A DNA stretch of 64,000 nt from CAVVSD01 sp963757125. Lineage in GTDB: Bacteria > Actinomycetota > Thermoleophilia > Solirubrobacterales > Solirubrobacteraceae. Position numbers and translations under genes: made by a program. The stretch's first letter is position 1. Every line of letters starts with the position of its first letter. The notes below the pieces were generated by a model. It was given only the letters and a program-made list of their open reading frames with translations, did not search any database and was not told the DNA's origin. Location: NCBI GenBank assembly GCA_963757125.1, contig CAVWQP010000009.1:1116001-1180000 (forward strand), read 5' to 3'. Shown here piece by piece: positions 43,754-51,745 of this stretch.

Positions 43754-43926
43754 GACGGCGGTCGTCCTCGAACGTATCTCCAACGATGAGGACGTCGGCT
43801 CGGTGCGGCTCAAGGGGCAGGTCTGGACCGCGCGGGCGTACGACGACACCGACGTCGTACGAGCCCGGCAGCCGGGTACATGTCATGGAGATCAGGGGCG
43901 CGACGGCGCTCGTGACCGAGATCTAG
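43482..43926 (+). pseudogene. NfeD-like short membrane protein, +1 frameshift near the end
   Basis: ATG 43482 begins a protein with two or three hydrophobic helices (WVFWVILAVILAAGEVASLS, FAAFLASSLLLLAIVRPIA) and an OB-fold C-terminus (GTAALVGETAVVLERISN, VRLKGQVWTARAY), the short NfeD type that partners SPFH proteins. The expected ending YEPGSRVHVMEIRGATALV is present but one base out of frame from about 43857 and ends in TAG 43924-43926. With one base removed the span is 444 nt, giving 147 residues. As read, the frame instead runs on into the SPFH gene, making an artificial fusion. Confidence 0.85.
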
Positions 43927-43940
43927 GAACAGGAGCCGCC

Positions 43941-44905
43941 ATGGAAGCCGGCGTCATCGTCCTCATCGTCATCGCGATCTTCGTGCTGTTCCTGGCGGCA
44001 CGGACGGTCCGGATCATCCCGCAGGCACGCGCGGGCGTCGTCGAGCGCCTCGGGCGCTACCAGCGCACGCTCACGCCGGGCCTCGCGATCGTCGTCCCGT
44101 TCGTCGACCGCGTCCGCCCGCTGATCGACCTGCGCGAGCAGGTCGTGACCTTCAAGCCCGCGGGCGTCATCACCGGCGACAACGTCGGCATCCAGATCGA
44201 CTCCGTCCTCTACTTCACGATCACCGACGCGAAGTCCGTCTCCTACGAGGTCGCCAACCCGCTGCAGGCGATCGAGCAGCTCACGGTCACGACGCTGCGC
44301 AACGTCATCGGCGGGCTCACGCTCGAGGAGACGCTGACCAGCCGCGACGCGATCAACGCCGCAGCTGCGGACGGTGCTCGACGAGGCGACCGGCCAGTGG
44401 GGCATCCGCGTCAACCGCGTCGAGGTCAAGGCGATCGACCCGCCCGCGACGATCCAGGAGGCGATGGAGAAGCAGATGCGCGCCGAGCGCGACCGGCGCG
44501 CCGCGATCCTCACCGCCGAGGGCCGCAAGCAGTCCGAGATCCTCAACGCCGAGGGCGAGCGGCAGGCCGCGGTGCTTACGCGCCGAGGGCAACAAGGCGG
44601 CCGCGATCCTCAACGCCGAGGGCGAGGCGCAGGCGATCGACACGGTCTTCCGCGCGATCCACGAGGGCGGCCCCGACCAGGGGCTGCTGTCCTACCAGTA
44701 CCTGCAGATGCTGCCCCAGCTCGCGCAGGGCGAGGCGAACAAGATCTTCGTCATCCCGAGCGAGTTCACGCAGGCGCTCAGCGGCCTCTCGAGCGCTCTC
44801 GGCAACGCGGTGAAGACCGAGAAGCCGGCGCCGGCCGACGGGGAGATCGCGGCCGCCAAGCCGCCGCAGCCGGGGCAGCTGGGCGAGGGCAACGGCGGTC
44901 GTTAG
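43941..44905 (+). pseudogene. SPFH/stomatin-like membrane protein, two +1 frameshifts
   Basis: ATG 43941 with AGGAG 5 nt upstream begins an N-terminal membrane anchor (VIVLIVIAIFVLFLAARTVR) and SPFH domain (RIIPQARAGVVERLGRYQRT, VGIQIDSVLYFTITDAKSVS). The family sequence RTVLDEATGQWGIRVNRVEV continues in the next frame after one extra base at about 44361, and the Ala/Glu-rich coiled coil changes frame again after one extra base at about 44578, ending SALGNAVKTEKPAPADGE. Removing both bases gives exactly 321 codons (320 residues), the normal size. Such proteins form membrane-associated oligomers with NfeD partners in lipid-domain or protease control. Confidence 0.88.
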
Positions 44906-46125
44906 CCGCCGACGAGCGGGATCTCGGCGCGCACCCGCGTGCCGTGGCCCTGTGGGCTCGCGACCTCCAGGCTGCCGTTGAGCGCGCCGACGCGGTCGGC
45001 GAGGCCGCGCAGCCCCGACCCGCGCTCGGCGTCGGCGCCGCCGATGCCGTCGTCGACGACCTCGACGACGAGCCGCCCGACCTCCGGGCGCACGCGGACG
45101 GTCGCCGACGTGGCCTTCGCGTACTTGCCGATGTTCGTGAGGCACTCGGCGACGACGAAGTACGCGGTCCCCTCGACGGCGGGCAGCAGCCGCGCCTCGG
45201 GCGCCTCGACGACCTCCGTGGGCACGGTCGCCCGCGAGGCGAGCTCGCGCAGCGCGGCGGCCAGCCCGCGGTCGGAGAGGACCGCGGGGTGGATGCCGCG
45301 CGCGAGGTCGCGCAGCTCCTCGAGCGCGGCGCGCGACTCCGCCTGCGCCTCGTCGACGAGCTGCAGCGCCATGCCGTCGGCGTCGTCACCCAGGCGCTTG
45401 CGGGCCATCCCGAGCTTGAGGCTGAGGGCGACGAGGCGCTGCTGCGCCCCGTCGTGCAGGTCGCGCTCGATGCGGCGGCGCTCGGCGTCGGCGGCGGCGA
45501 TGATCCTCGCCTGTGCGGAGCGGGCGTCGACCACCTTCGCCGTCAGCTCCGGGTCGGGCTCGGAGTGCAGGAGCAGCCGCGCCCAGTAGCCGTGGGCGAT
45601 GCCCATGCCGTCGATGAGGTACCTCGCCGGGACGACCAGCAGCGCGCCGATCGGCACGAGGAAGCACGCCTCGGGGAGGCTGTCCACGTGCCAGAACAGC
45701 ACGTCGATACCGCCTGAGGGCGCCCAGTACCACAGGGGCGCGGTGAGGAGGGCGAGCGGCACGACGATCGCGATCGACGTCAGCGTGAACCAGATGATCC
45801 CGAGCGGGAACTGGCACGCGAGGTACGCCGTGTCCTTCCAGGTCTGCGGGTCGGCGACGCGCGCCCTGAGCGACGACCAGATGCCCTCCCTGGCCGGGCG
45901 CCGGTAGTGGCCGTCGGCGCGCTCGTCGAGCAGGCCGTGGACGAGCGCGCGCTCGAGATCGGCCATCGGCCGCGTCGCGTAGAGGACCCCGATGAGGATC
46001 GGGATGCCGAGCAGCGTGATGAGGAGGCCGATGCCCGTCGAGAGACCGACGACGAGGATGACGAACCAGGTCGTGCCGAGCCCGAGCGAGAGCAGGAGGT
46101 AGACGGCGCGCTTGACCGTCAGCAC
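44902..46125 (-). CDS. orphan sensor histidine kinase, HisKA_3 type
   Basis: A 407-residue kinase. Residues 5-200 form a membrane sensor region resembling PF13796 (two paired helices: ILVVGLSTGIGLLITLLGIP, FPLGIIWFTLTSIAIVVPLA, and a further pair around 140-170). The HisKA_3 site RDLHDGAQQRLVALSL is near residue 225, followed by an HATPase domain (VAECLTNIGKYAKA, DDGIGGAD, GSGLRGLADR). The core matches the kinase encoded at 8154, but no response regulator gene is adjacent. GTG start lies 7 nt after a TACCGT box. It converges on the damaged SPFH gene with a 4-nt overlap. Confidence 0.9.
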   Translation of the reverse strand: MLTVKRAVYLLLSLGLGTTWFVILVVGLSTGIGLLITLLGIPILIGVLYATRPMADLERALVHGLLDERADGHYRRPAREGIWSSLRARVADPQTWKDTAYLACQFPLGIIWFTLTSIAIVVPLALLTAPLWYWAPSGGIDVLFWHVDSLPEACFLVPIGALLVVPARYLIDGMGIAHGYWARLLLHSEPDPELTAKVVDARSAQARIIAAADAERRRIERDLHDGAQQRLVALSLKLGMARKRLGDDADGMALQLVDEAQAESRAALEELRDLARGIHPAVLSDRGLAAALRELASRATVPTEVVEAPEARLLPAVEGTAYFVVAECLTNIGKYAKATSATVRVRPEVGRLVVEVVDDGIGGADAERGSGLRGLADRVGALNGSLEVASPQGHGTRVRAEIPLVGG

Positions 46126-46132
46126 CGCGCGG

Positions 46133-46138
46133 ACGGTA
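46133..46138 (-). promoter_or_regulatory. -10 box TACCGT for the orphan kinase
   Basis: TACCGT on the minus strand ends 7 nt before the GTG at 46125. It lies 35 nt from the divergent ffh -10 box. Confidence 0.5.
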
Positions 46139-46173
46139 CGGATGGGCGTGCTCGCGAGTGGTGCGGCTGTCCC

Positions 46174-46179
46174 TACTCT
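46174..46179 (+). promoter_or_regulatory. -10 box TACTCT for the ffh operon
   Basis: TACTCT ends 10 nt before the ffh ATG; no -35 recognised. Confidence 0.5.
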
Positions 46180-46189
46180 TTCCTGGACG

Positions 46190-47527
46190 ATGTTCGACGC
46201 ACTCTCCGAGAAGCTCCAGGCGACCCTCGCCGACGTCCGTCAGCGCGGATCGCTGACGGAGGCGGATGTCAACGCCGCGATGCGCGAGATCCGTCTCGCG
46301 CTGCTCGAGGCCGACGTCAACTTCCGGGTGGTCAAGGAGTTCACGTCGAAGGTCAAGGAGCGCGCGCTCGGCAGCGACGTCCTCAACACGCTGAACCCGG
46401 GTCAGCAGGTCGTCAAGATCGTCAACGAGGAGCTCACGGCCCTCATGGGCGGCTCCTCGGCCGGGCTGACGTTCGCGCCGCGCCCGCCGACCGTCGTCCT
46501 CATGGCGGGCCTGCAGGGCTCGGGCAAGACGACGGCGACGGCGAAGCTCGCGCGCTACCTCAAGGAGGAGAACGGCTCCTCCGTGGCCGTCGCGGCCTGC
46601 GACGTCTACCGGCCCGCCGCGGTCGACCAGCTCGTGAAGGTCGGCGCGCAGGCCGGCGCCACCGTGTACGAGCAGGGCACCGATCGCGACCCGGTCGACA
46701 TCGCCCGCTGGGCGCTCGACCAGGCCAAGCGCGACGGCAAGGACGTGCTCATCGTCGACACGAGCGGCCGGCTGCACGTCGACGAGAAGCTCATGCAGGA
46801 GCTCAAGGACATCCGCAAGGCGGTCCGCCCGACGTCCATCCTGCTCGTCGTCGACGCGATGACCGGCCAGGACGCCGTCAACGTCGCCGAGCAGTTCTCC
46901 GAAGCGGTCGACTTCGACGGCGTGATCATGACCAAGCTCGACGGCGACGCCCGCGGCGGCGCGGCGCTGAGCGTCAAGCAGGTCACGGGCAAGCCGATCG
47001 TCTTTGCGTCGACGGGCGAGAAGCTCGCCGACTTCGAGCGCTTCCACCCCGATCGCATGGCGCAGCGGATCCTCGGGATGGGCGACGTCCTGTCGTTCAT
47101 CGAGCGCGCCGAGTCGCAGGTGGAGGAGGACGAGGCGAAGGAGCTCGAGCGCAAGATGCGCAAGGGTGAGTTCACCCTCGAGGACTTCCTCGGCCAGCTG
47201 CGGATGATGCGTCGCATGGGGCCGCTGCAGTCGCTGCTGGGGATGCTGCCCGGGTTCGGCGGCCAGCAGATGAAGAACATGAAGGTCGACGAGCGCGAGC
47301 TCGACCGCATCGAGGCGATCATGCTGTCGATGACGCCCGAGGAGCGCCGCCGCCCCGAGCTCATCAAGGGCTCGCGCCGGCTGCGGATCGCGCGCGGGTC
47401 GGGCACGACGGTGCAGCAGGTCAACCAGCTCGTGAAGCAGTTCGGCCAGATGCAGAAGGTCATGAAGCAGATCGGCCGGGGCCGGATGCCGGACCTCGGC
47501 GCGCTCATGCGTCAGCAGTCCCGCTGA
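46190..47527 (+). CDS. ffh: signal recognition particle protein Ffh
   Basis: Ffh binds signal sequences and 4.5S RNA to target membrane proteins. The 445-residue protein has the N domain (MFDALSEKLQATLADVR), G domain (GLQGSGKTTATAKLA near 107, DVYRPAAVDQL, IVDTSGRLHVD, TKLDGDARGG) and the Met-rich M domain from about 325 (RMMRRMGPLQSLLGMLPGF, RIARGSGTTVQQVNQLVKQF). Complete and typical. Longer in-frame starts upstream would overlap the divergent kinase promoter and are rejected. It heads the ffh-rpsP-khpA-rimM-trmD block. Confidence 0.97.
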   Translation: MFDALSEKLQATLADVRQRGSLTEADVNAAMREIRLALLEADVNFRVVKEFTSKVKERALGSDVLNTLNPGQQVVKIVNEELTALMGGSSAGLTFAPRPPTVVLMAGLQGSGKTTATAKLARYLKEENGSSVAVAACDVYRPAAVDQLVKVGAQAGATVYEQGTDRDPVDIARWALDQAKRDGKDVLIVDTSGRLHVDEKLMQELKDIRKAVRPTSILLVVDAMTGQDAVNVAEQFSEAVDFDGVIMTKLDGDARGGAALSVKQVTGKPIVFASTGEKLADFERFHPDRMAQRILGMGDVLSFIERAESQVEEDEAKELERKMRKGEFTLEDFLGQLRMMRRMGPLQSLLGMLPGFGGQQMKNMKVDERELDRIEAIMLSMTPEERRRPELIKGSRRLRIARGSGTTVQQVNQLVKQFGQMQKVMKQIGRGRMPDLGALMRQQSR

Positions 47528-47548
47528 GGGATCGCGGGCCGCCTCCGC

Positions 47549-47554
47549 TAGACT
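47549..47554 (+). promoter_or_regulatory. -10 box TAGACT for rpsP
   Basis: TAGACT ends 10 nt before the rpsP ATG, in the 37-nt gap after ffh. Confidence 0.5.
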
Positions 47555-47564
47555 GGCCGCGCTC

Positions 47565-47852
47565 ATGGCAGTCAGACTCAGACTCACTCGCATCGGCGGT
47601 CGCAAGGATCCCGTCTGGCGCGTCGTCGTGGCCGATCAGCGCTCACCGCGCGACGGTCGCGTGATCGAGATCGTCGGTCACTACAACGCGCAGACCGACC
47701 CCTCGACGATCAAGCTCGATGCCGATCGCATCCAGCATTGGCTGGACCGCGGCGCGCAGCCGACCGGTCAGGTCCGCAAGCTCATCAAGATCAACGCCAA
47801 GGCGTCGGCCGAGGCACCGGCGGACGCTGCCGCGCCCGCACCGACCGCCTAG
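47565..47852 (+). CDS. rpsP: 30S ribosomal protein S16
   Basis: A 95-residue S16: MAVRLRLTRIGGRKDPVWRV, VVADQRSPRDGRVIEIVGHY and RIQHWLDRGAQPTGQV are canonical. The C-terminus is extended by an Ala/Pro-rich tail (AEAPADAAAPAPTA). khpA follows after 6 nt. Confidence 0.96.
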   Translation: MAVRLRLTRIGGRKDPVWRVVVADQRSPRDGRVIEIVGHYNAQTDPSTIKLDADRIQHWLDRGAQPTGQVRKLIKINAKASAEAPADAAAPAPTA

Positions 47853-47858
47853 CCGCCG

Positions 47859-48113
47859 ATGGCCGCCGAGGCCCCGGCTGCCCGGTCGCTGCTGGAGGCG
47901 CTCGTCCGCGCGCTCGTCACCGAGCCGGACGAGGTGAAGGTCGAGGACTTCGCGGAGGACGACGGCACCGTCGTCCTCGAGCTGTCGGTCGCCGACGACG
48001 ACTACGGCACGGTCATCGGCCGCGGCGGACGCACCGCGAACGCGCTGCGCACCGTCGTGAAGGCCGCCGCCGTGCGCGACGGTCGCCGCGTGCTGATCGA
48101 CATCGTCGATTGA
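47859..48113 (+). CDS. khpA: KH-domain RNA-binding protein KhpA
   Basis: An 84-residue single KH domain. The RNA-binding loop GxxG is GRGG in YGTVIGRGGRTANALRTVV. Its position between rpsP and rimM is the standard one for KhpA (formerly YlqC), a small RNA-binding protein linked to cell-wall and division control in Gram-positives. Its TGA overlaps the TTG start of rimM. Confidence 0.93.
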   Translation: MAAEAPAARSLLEALVRALVTEPDEVKVEDFAEDDGTVVLELSVADDDYGTVIGRGGRTANALRTVVKAAAVRDGRRVLIDIVD

Positions 48114-48595
48114 CCCAAGAGCTCCTGCACGCCGGTCGGGTCGGTCGCCCGCACGGGCTGGACGGCTCGTTCTACGTGATCGAGCCGGCACCGCAGCTGC
48201 TGTTGCTGGGCACCCAGGTCTGGGTCGGTGAACGCGAGACCGAGGTGCTGCGTCGCGCCGGCACCGACGCACGACCCATCCTGCGCGTCGGCCTCGCGTC
48301 GGACCGCGCCGGGATCGAGGCGCTGCGCGGCGAGCAGCTGCGCACACCGCGCGCCACAGCGCCGGCGCTCGACGAGGACGAGTACTGGGCCGACGACCTG
48401 GTCGGATGCGCCGTCGTGGCCGACGGCCGCGAGCTGGGCCGCGTGACGCGTCTGCTCCCGTACCCGTCGTGCGACCTCCTCGAGCTCGAGGGTGGTCAGC
48501 TCGTGCCGCTGGTGCAGGACGCGATCGCGTCCGTGGACCCGACGGCCCGGCGCATCGAGGTCGACGCGCGGTTCCTGGGGCTGGAGGCGGAGTAG
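48110..48595 (+). CDS. rimM: 16S rRNA processing protein RimM
   Basis: RimM assists maturation of the 30S head. The 161-residue protein has the N-terminal RimM domain (LHAGRVGRPHGLDGSFYV) and PRC-barrel (YWADDLVGCAVVADGRELG, LVPLVQDAIASVD). TTG start inside a TTGA overlap with khpA is the only codon that keeps the conserved GRVGRPHG motif at the usual distance from the N-terminus. It overlaps the trmD GTG by 1 nt. Confidence 0.93.
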   Translation: MTQELLHAGRVGRPHGLDGSFYVIEPAPQLLLLGTQVWVGERETEVLRRAGTDARPILRVGLASDRAGIEALRGEQLRTPRATAPALDEDEYWADDLVGCAVVADGRELGRVTRLLPYPSCDLLELEGGQLVPLVQDAIASVDPTARRIEVDARFLGLEAE

Positions 48596-49296
48596 TGCAG
48601 CTGGATGTGGTCACGCTCTTCCCTGAGTGGTTCGACTGGTTCCGCTCGCAGCGCCACGTGCGCAACGCGCTGGAGCACGGTCACGAGATGCGCACGCTCG
48701 ACCCGCGCCTCCACACGCCGCTCACGGGCGGCCAGGTCGACGACACGCCGTTCGGCGGCGGCGCCGGCATGGTGCTGCGCGTGGACGTCATGGATGCGGC
48801 GTTGCGCGCCTTCTACGGCGTCGACCCCGTCGAGCTCCGCACGAAGCGCCGCGTGATCGCGCTCATCCCCGGAGGCCGGCTGCTCGACGACCGCTTCGTC
48901 GACGAGCTCGCGGAGGAGGAGGAGCTCACGCTGCTGTGCGGCCGCTACGAGGGCTTCGACGAGCGCATCGTCCAGCACTTCGCGTCCGACACCCTGTCGG
49001 TCGGCCGCTACGTGCTCTCGGGCGGCGAGCTCGCCGCGATGGTGGTCGCGGACGCCGTGCTGCGCAAGCTCCCGGGGGCGCTCGGGCACGCCGACAGCGC
49101 CCTGGAGGAGTCGTTCTCCGTCGCGCTCGAGGGACGCCCCGAGTACCCGCACTACACCCGCCCGGCGGAGTACCGCGGCTGGCGCGTCCCGGACGTCCTG
49201 CTGTCGGGTCACCACGCCGAGATCGGCAACTGGCGCCGCGCTCGCTCGCAGGAGCTCGGAGCCGCCGAGACGGGTGACGGACCGGCCTCGGCCTGA
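48595..49296 (+). CDS. trmD: tRNA (guanine-37-N1)-methyltransferase
   Basis: TrmD makes m1G37 in tRNAs to prevent frameshifting. The 233-residue SPOUT enzyme has LDVVTLFPEWFDWF, DDTPFGGGAGMVLRVDV, LCGRYEGFDERIVQHF and the knot SVGRYVLSGGELAAMV, followed by LEGRPEYPHYTRPAEYRGW. All are conserved. GTG start overlaps the rimM stop (TAGTG). Confidence 0.96.
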   Translation: MQLDVVTLFPEWFDWFRSQRHVRNALEHGHEMRTLDPRLHTPLTGGQVDDTPFGGGAGMVLRVDVMDAALRAFYGVDPVELRTKRRVIALIPGGRLLDDRFVDELAEEEELTLLCGRYEGFDERIVQHFASDTLSVGRYVLSGGELAAMVVADAVLRKLPGALGHADSALEESFSVALEGRPEYPHYTRPAEYRGWRVPDVLLSGHHAEIGNWRRARSQELGAAETGDGPASA

Positions 49297-49303
49297 CCTC
49301 CGC

Positions 49304-49408
49304 TACCATGGTCAGCCCGCCCTGAGCGGGCAAATCGGTGATGCTCCCGCATCGCCCGGCCGGCGACGATCGCCCGGCCGCCACCGCTCTCCCGGACGGT
49401 CTTCAACT
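49304..49408 (+). promoter_or_regulatory. promoter and structured leader of rplS
   Basis: Unlike most genes here, rplS has a 112-nt gap upstream. A TACCAT -10 box (49304-49309) is followed by a 6-bp hairpin (GCCCGC at 49315-49320 with GCGGGC at 49326-49331). Further on, a 12-nt direct repeat ATCGCCCGGCCG occurs at 49351-49362 and 49369-49380; its palindromic CGGCCG parts can pair with each other. The layout suggests a structured 5' untranslated region of about 90 nt, possibly for autoregulation by L19. No Rfam class was recognised by eye. Confidence 0.45.
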
Positions 49409-50050
49409 ATGTCCAGTGTCATCGAAAGCCTCGAGCGCGCCCAGCTGCGCGAGGTCCCCAACTTCCAGGCCGGCGACCGCGTCCGCGTCCACTTCCAGGT
49501 CATCGAGGGCACCCGGCGCCGCACCCAGGTCTTCGAGGGTGTCGTCATCAAGCGCCAGGGCCACGGTGCCCGCGAGACCTTCACGGTCCGCAAGCAGTCG
49601 TTCGGCATCGGCGTGGAGCGCACGTTCCCGGTGCACTCGCCGAAGATCGAGAAGATCGACGTCGCCGCCCGCGGTGATGTCCGTCGCGCCAAGCTCTACT
49701 ACCTCCGCGATCGGGTCGGCAAGGCCGCCCGCGTGCGCGAGCGTCGGTACACCGGCCCCGAGCGGGCCGCCGCGGCGGCCCCGCCGCTGTCTCCAGCGGA
49801 GGAGCTCGAGGCCCAGGCCGCAGCCGAGACCGAGGCCGTCGACGCCGAGGGCGTCGCCGCAGAGGCCACGGTCGAGGAGGCCGTCGAGGCCCAGGCCGCC
49901 GAGGCGACGGAGGAGAGCACCGCGACAGAGGAGACCGCCGAGAGCGAGGCCCCGGCCGACGCCGAGGCCGAGGCCGATGCGGAGGCGGCGGGGGACTCCG
50001 CAGCCGACAGCGAGCCGGAGGCAGCCGAGGAACCCGACAGCAAGTCGTGA
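49409..50050 (+). CDS. rplS: 50S ribosomal protein L19 with long acidic tail
   Basis: The first 115 residues are a normal L19 (SSVIESLERAQLREVPNFQA, GVVIKRQGHGARETFTVR, HSPKIEKIDV, RRAKLYYLRDRVGKAARVRE). The remaining 98 residues form a low-complexity Ala/Glu tail (AEATVEEAVEAQAAEATEES and similar) ending DSKS. The tail is acidic, unlike typical ribosomal proteins, and about doubles the protein (213 residues). The ATG at 49409 begins the homology. It overlaps lepB by 4 nt (GTGA). Confidence 0.95.
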   Translation: MSSVIESLERAQLREVPNFQAGDRVRVHFQVIEGTRRRTQVFEGVVIKRQGHGARETFTVRKQSFGIGVERTFPVHSPKIEKIDVAARGDVRRAKLYYLRDRVGKAARVRERRYTGPERAAAAAPPLSPAEELEAQAAAETEAVDAEGVAAEATVEEAVEAQAAEATEESTATEETAESEAPADAEAEADAEAAGDSAADSEPEAAEEPDSKS

Positions 50051-50655
50051 GGCGCGCCCGCGGAGAGAGCGGGAACTCCCTCGTAGAGCTTGTCGTCATC
50101 GTCGCCGTAGCGCTGGGTCTCGCCCTCGGGATCCAGGCGTTCCTGGTGAAGCCGTACCGCATCCCCTCGGAGTCGATGGTCCCCACGCTCGAGATCGGCC
50201 AGCGCGTGCTCGTGAACCGGATCGGGTCGCGCTTCAGCGCGCCCGACATCGGCGACATCACCGTGTTCCATCCGCCGGCGGGCTCGGAGACGAACCAGTG
50301 CGGCGCGCCGCAGCGGGACGGGCAGCCCTGCCCGCGCCCGACGTCGACGCGATCCAATGTGAACTTCATCAAGCGCGTCGTCGCGGGTCCGGGCGACCGG
50401 GTCTCGATCGACGACGGTCACGTCGTCCTCAACGGCGTGCGCCAGAAGGAGCCCTTCGCGCGCTTCGCGGGATGTTCGAACGGAGATTGCGACTTCCCGG
50501 TCCCCATCACGGTGCCCGCCGATATGTACTTCATGATGGGTGACAACCGTGGGGCTTCCGACGACAGCAGATTCTGGGGACCCGTCCCTCGCAAGTGGGT
50601 CATCGGTGGCGCCTTCGGCACGTACTGGCCGCCGGACCGCGTCGGCCTCTTCTGA
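50047..50655 (+). CDS. lepB: signal peptidase I
   Basis: A 202-residue type I signal peptidase with one N-terminal membrane helix (VELVVIVAVALGLALGIQAF). The catalytic Ser is in IPSESMVPTL near 43, the general-base Lys in FIKRVVAGPGD near 104, and box E is MGDNRGASDDSRFWG. An insert with two cysteines (ETNQCGAPQRDGQPCPRP) lies in the substrate-binding region and a second Cys pair (AGCSNGDCDF) follows; they could form disulfides outside the cell. GTG start overlaps rplS. Confidence 0.95.
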   Translation: MRRARGESGNSLVELVVIVAVALGLALGIQAFLVKPYRIPSESMVPTLEIGQRVLVNRIGSRFSAPDIGDITVFHPPAGSETNQCGAPQRDGQPCPRPTSTRSNVNFIKRVVAGPGDRVSIDDGHVVLNGVRQKEPFARFAGCSNGDCDFPVPITVPADMYFMMGDNRGASDDSRFWGPVPRKWVIGGAFGTYWPPDRVGLF

Positions 50656-50668
50656 GCCGATCCGGAGG

Positions 50669-51316
50669 ATGTCGACCGGCGGACGCCTGCTGCGGCACGA
50701 CCGCCGGCTCGGCCGCCGGTTCGTGGCCGGCGCGGACGAGGCCGGTCGCGGCTGTCTGGCCGGGCCGATCGTCGCAGCCGCGGTCCTCCTGGACCTCGAG
50801 CGTCTGACCCGGCGCGACGTGCGCGACCTGCGCGCGCTCAACGACTCCAAGCAGCACGACCACGCGGCGCGCGAAGCGCTCTACCCGGTGGTCCTGCGGG
50901 TCGCGGCGAAGGTCGCCGTCGTCTCGCGCAGCGTCGAGAGCATCGACACGCGCGGCCTGCACAAGATGAACATCGCGGCGCTCCGCGCCGCGCTCCTGGA
51001 GGTCGCGCGGCCGGGCGCGATCCTCCTGTCCGATGGCTTTGCGCTCGGCGACCTCGACGGCCACGACCGGCGCGCGATCGTCGACGGCGACGCGACGAGC
51101 GCATCCATCGCCGCGGCGTCGATCATCGCCAAGGTGACGCGCGATCGCTACATGGTCCGCGCGGACGCGCGGCACCCCGGATGGGAGTTCGCGACGCACG
51201 TCGGCTACTCGACGCCGGATCATCGGGCGGCGATCCGCCGGATCGGCGTCTCCCCGCTGCATCGCATGTCGTTCCAGTCGACGGCCTACACGCAGCTCGA
51301 GCTCGTCGAGGGCTGA
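50669..51316 (+). CDS. rnhB: ribonuclease HII
   Basis: RNase HII removes ribonucleotides from DNA. The 215-residue protein has GADEAGRGCLAGP with the first catalytic Asp-Glu, LNDSKQ, DGFALGD and DGDATSASIAAASIIAKVTR. The ATG at 50669 immediately follows a GGAGG, closer than ideal for ribosome binding. It is transcribed with lepB (13-nt gap) and converges on yraN. Confidence 0.93.
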   Translation: MSTGGRLLRHDRRLGRRFVAGADEAGRGCLAGPIVAAAVLLDLERLTRRDVRDLRALNDSKQHDHAAREALYPVVLRVAAKVAVVSRSVESIDTRGLHKMNIAALRAALLEVARPGAILLSDGFALGDLDGHDRRAIVDGDATSASIAAASIIAKVTRDRYMVRADARHPGWEFATHVGYSTPDHRAAIRRIGVSPLHRMSFQSTAYTQLELVEG

Positions 51317-51321
51317 GCCCA

Positions 51322-51723
51322 TCAGAAGGCCGCCTCGAGGTGGTCGAGGCGCAGCAGATCGCCCGACGCGTCGACGGTGACGCCGATCACGTCGAAGCGC
51401 AGCTCCGCGGAACGCGGCCGGTCGGCGACCTCGGCGAGCCACGCGGCCGCGATCCGGCGGACCTGCTGCTGCTTCACCGGAGCGACGGCATCCAGCGCGC
51501 TGCCGGCCCGTGCCGACGCCCGTCGCGTCTTCACCTCGACGAAGACCAGCGACGTGCCGTCGAACACGATGAGGTCGATCTCGCCCCACCGCGTCCGGTG
51601 GTTGCGAGCGACGAGGGCGTAGCCGAGACGCTCCAGATGGGCGAGCGCGAGGCCTTCGCCACGCGCGCCGAGCGCTCGGCGTGGATCGCCCGAACCGGCG
51701 ATGGGGGTGTGCGTCGATGACAT
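51322..51723 (-). CDS. YraN/UPF0102 family endonuclease-like protein
   Basis: A 133-residue protein with the nuclease-like core of UPF0102: RRALGARGEGLALAHLERLG, LVARNHRTRWGEIDLIVFD (Glu-Asp metal site) and LVFVEVKTRR. The family is linked to competence and DNA-processing loci. Normally yraN lies in line between rnhB and comM; here it is inverted and convergent with rnhB. A TAGCGT box 7 nt before its ATG supports the chosen start over longer in-frame versions. Confidence 0.88.
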   Translation of the reverse strand: MSSTHTPIAGSGDPRRALGARGEGLALAHLERLGYALVARNHRTRWGEIDLIVFDGTSLVFVEVKTRRASARAGSALDAVAPVKQQQVRRIAAAWLAEVADRPRSAELRFDVIGVTVDASGDLLRLDHLEAAF

Positions 51724-51730
51724 GGACGGC

Positions 51731-51736
51731 ACGCTA
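51731..51736 (-). promoter_or_regulatory. -10 box TAGCGT for yraN
   Basis: TAGCGT on the minus strand ends 7 nt before the yraN ATG. Confidence 0.5.
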
Positions 51737-51745
51737 GATCTCGGT

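Noticed and set aside
43482..44813. A continuous frame that looks like an NfeD-SPFH fusion protein
   Set aside because: The join is the wrong-frame end of nfeD, and the true NfeD ending and its TAG lie one base away; the SPFH part also changes frame. The fusion is an artefact of the indels.
49351..49380. CRISPR-like direct repeat
   Set aside because: Only two 12-nt copies with a 6-nt spacer; palindromic CGGCCG parts point to RNA structure instead.
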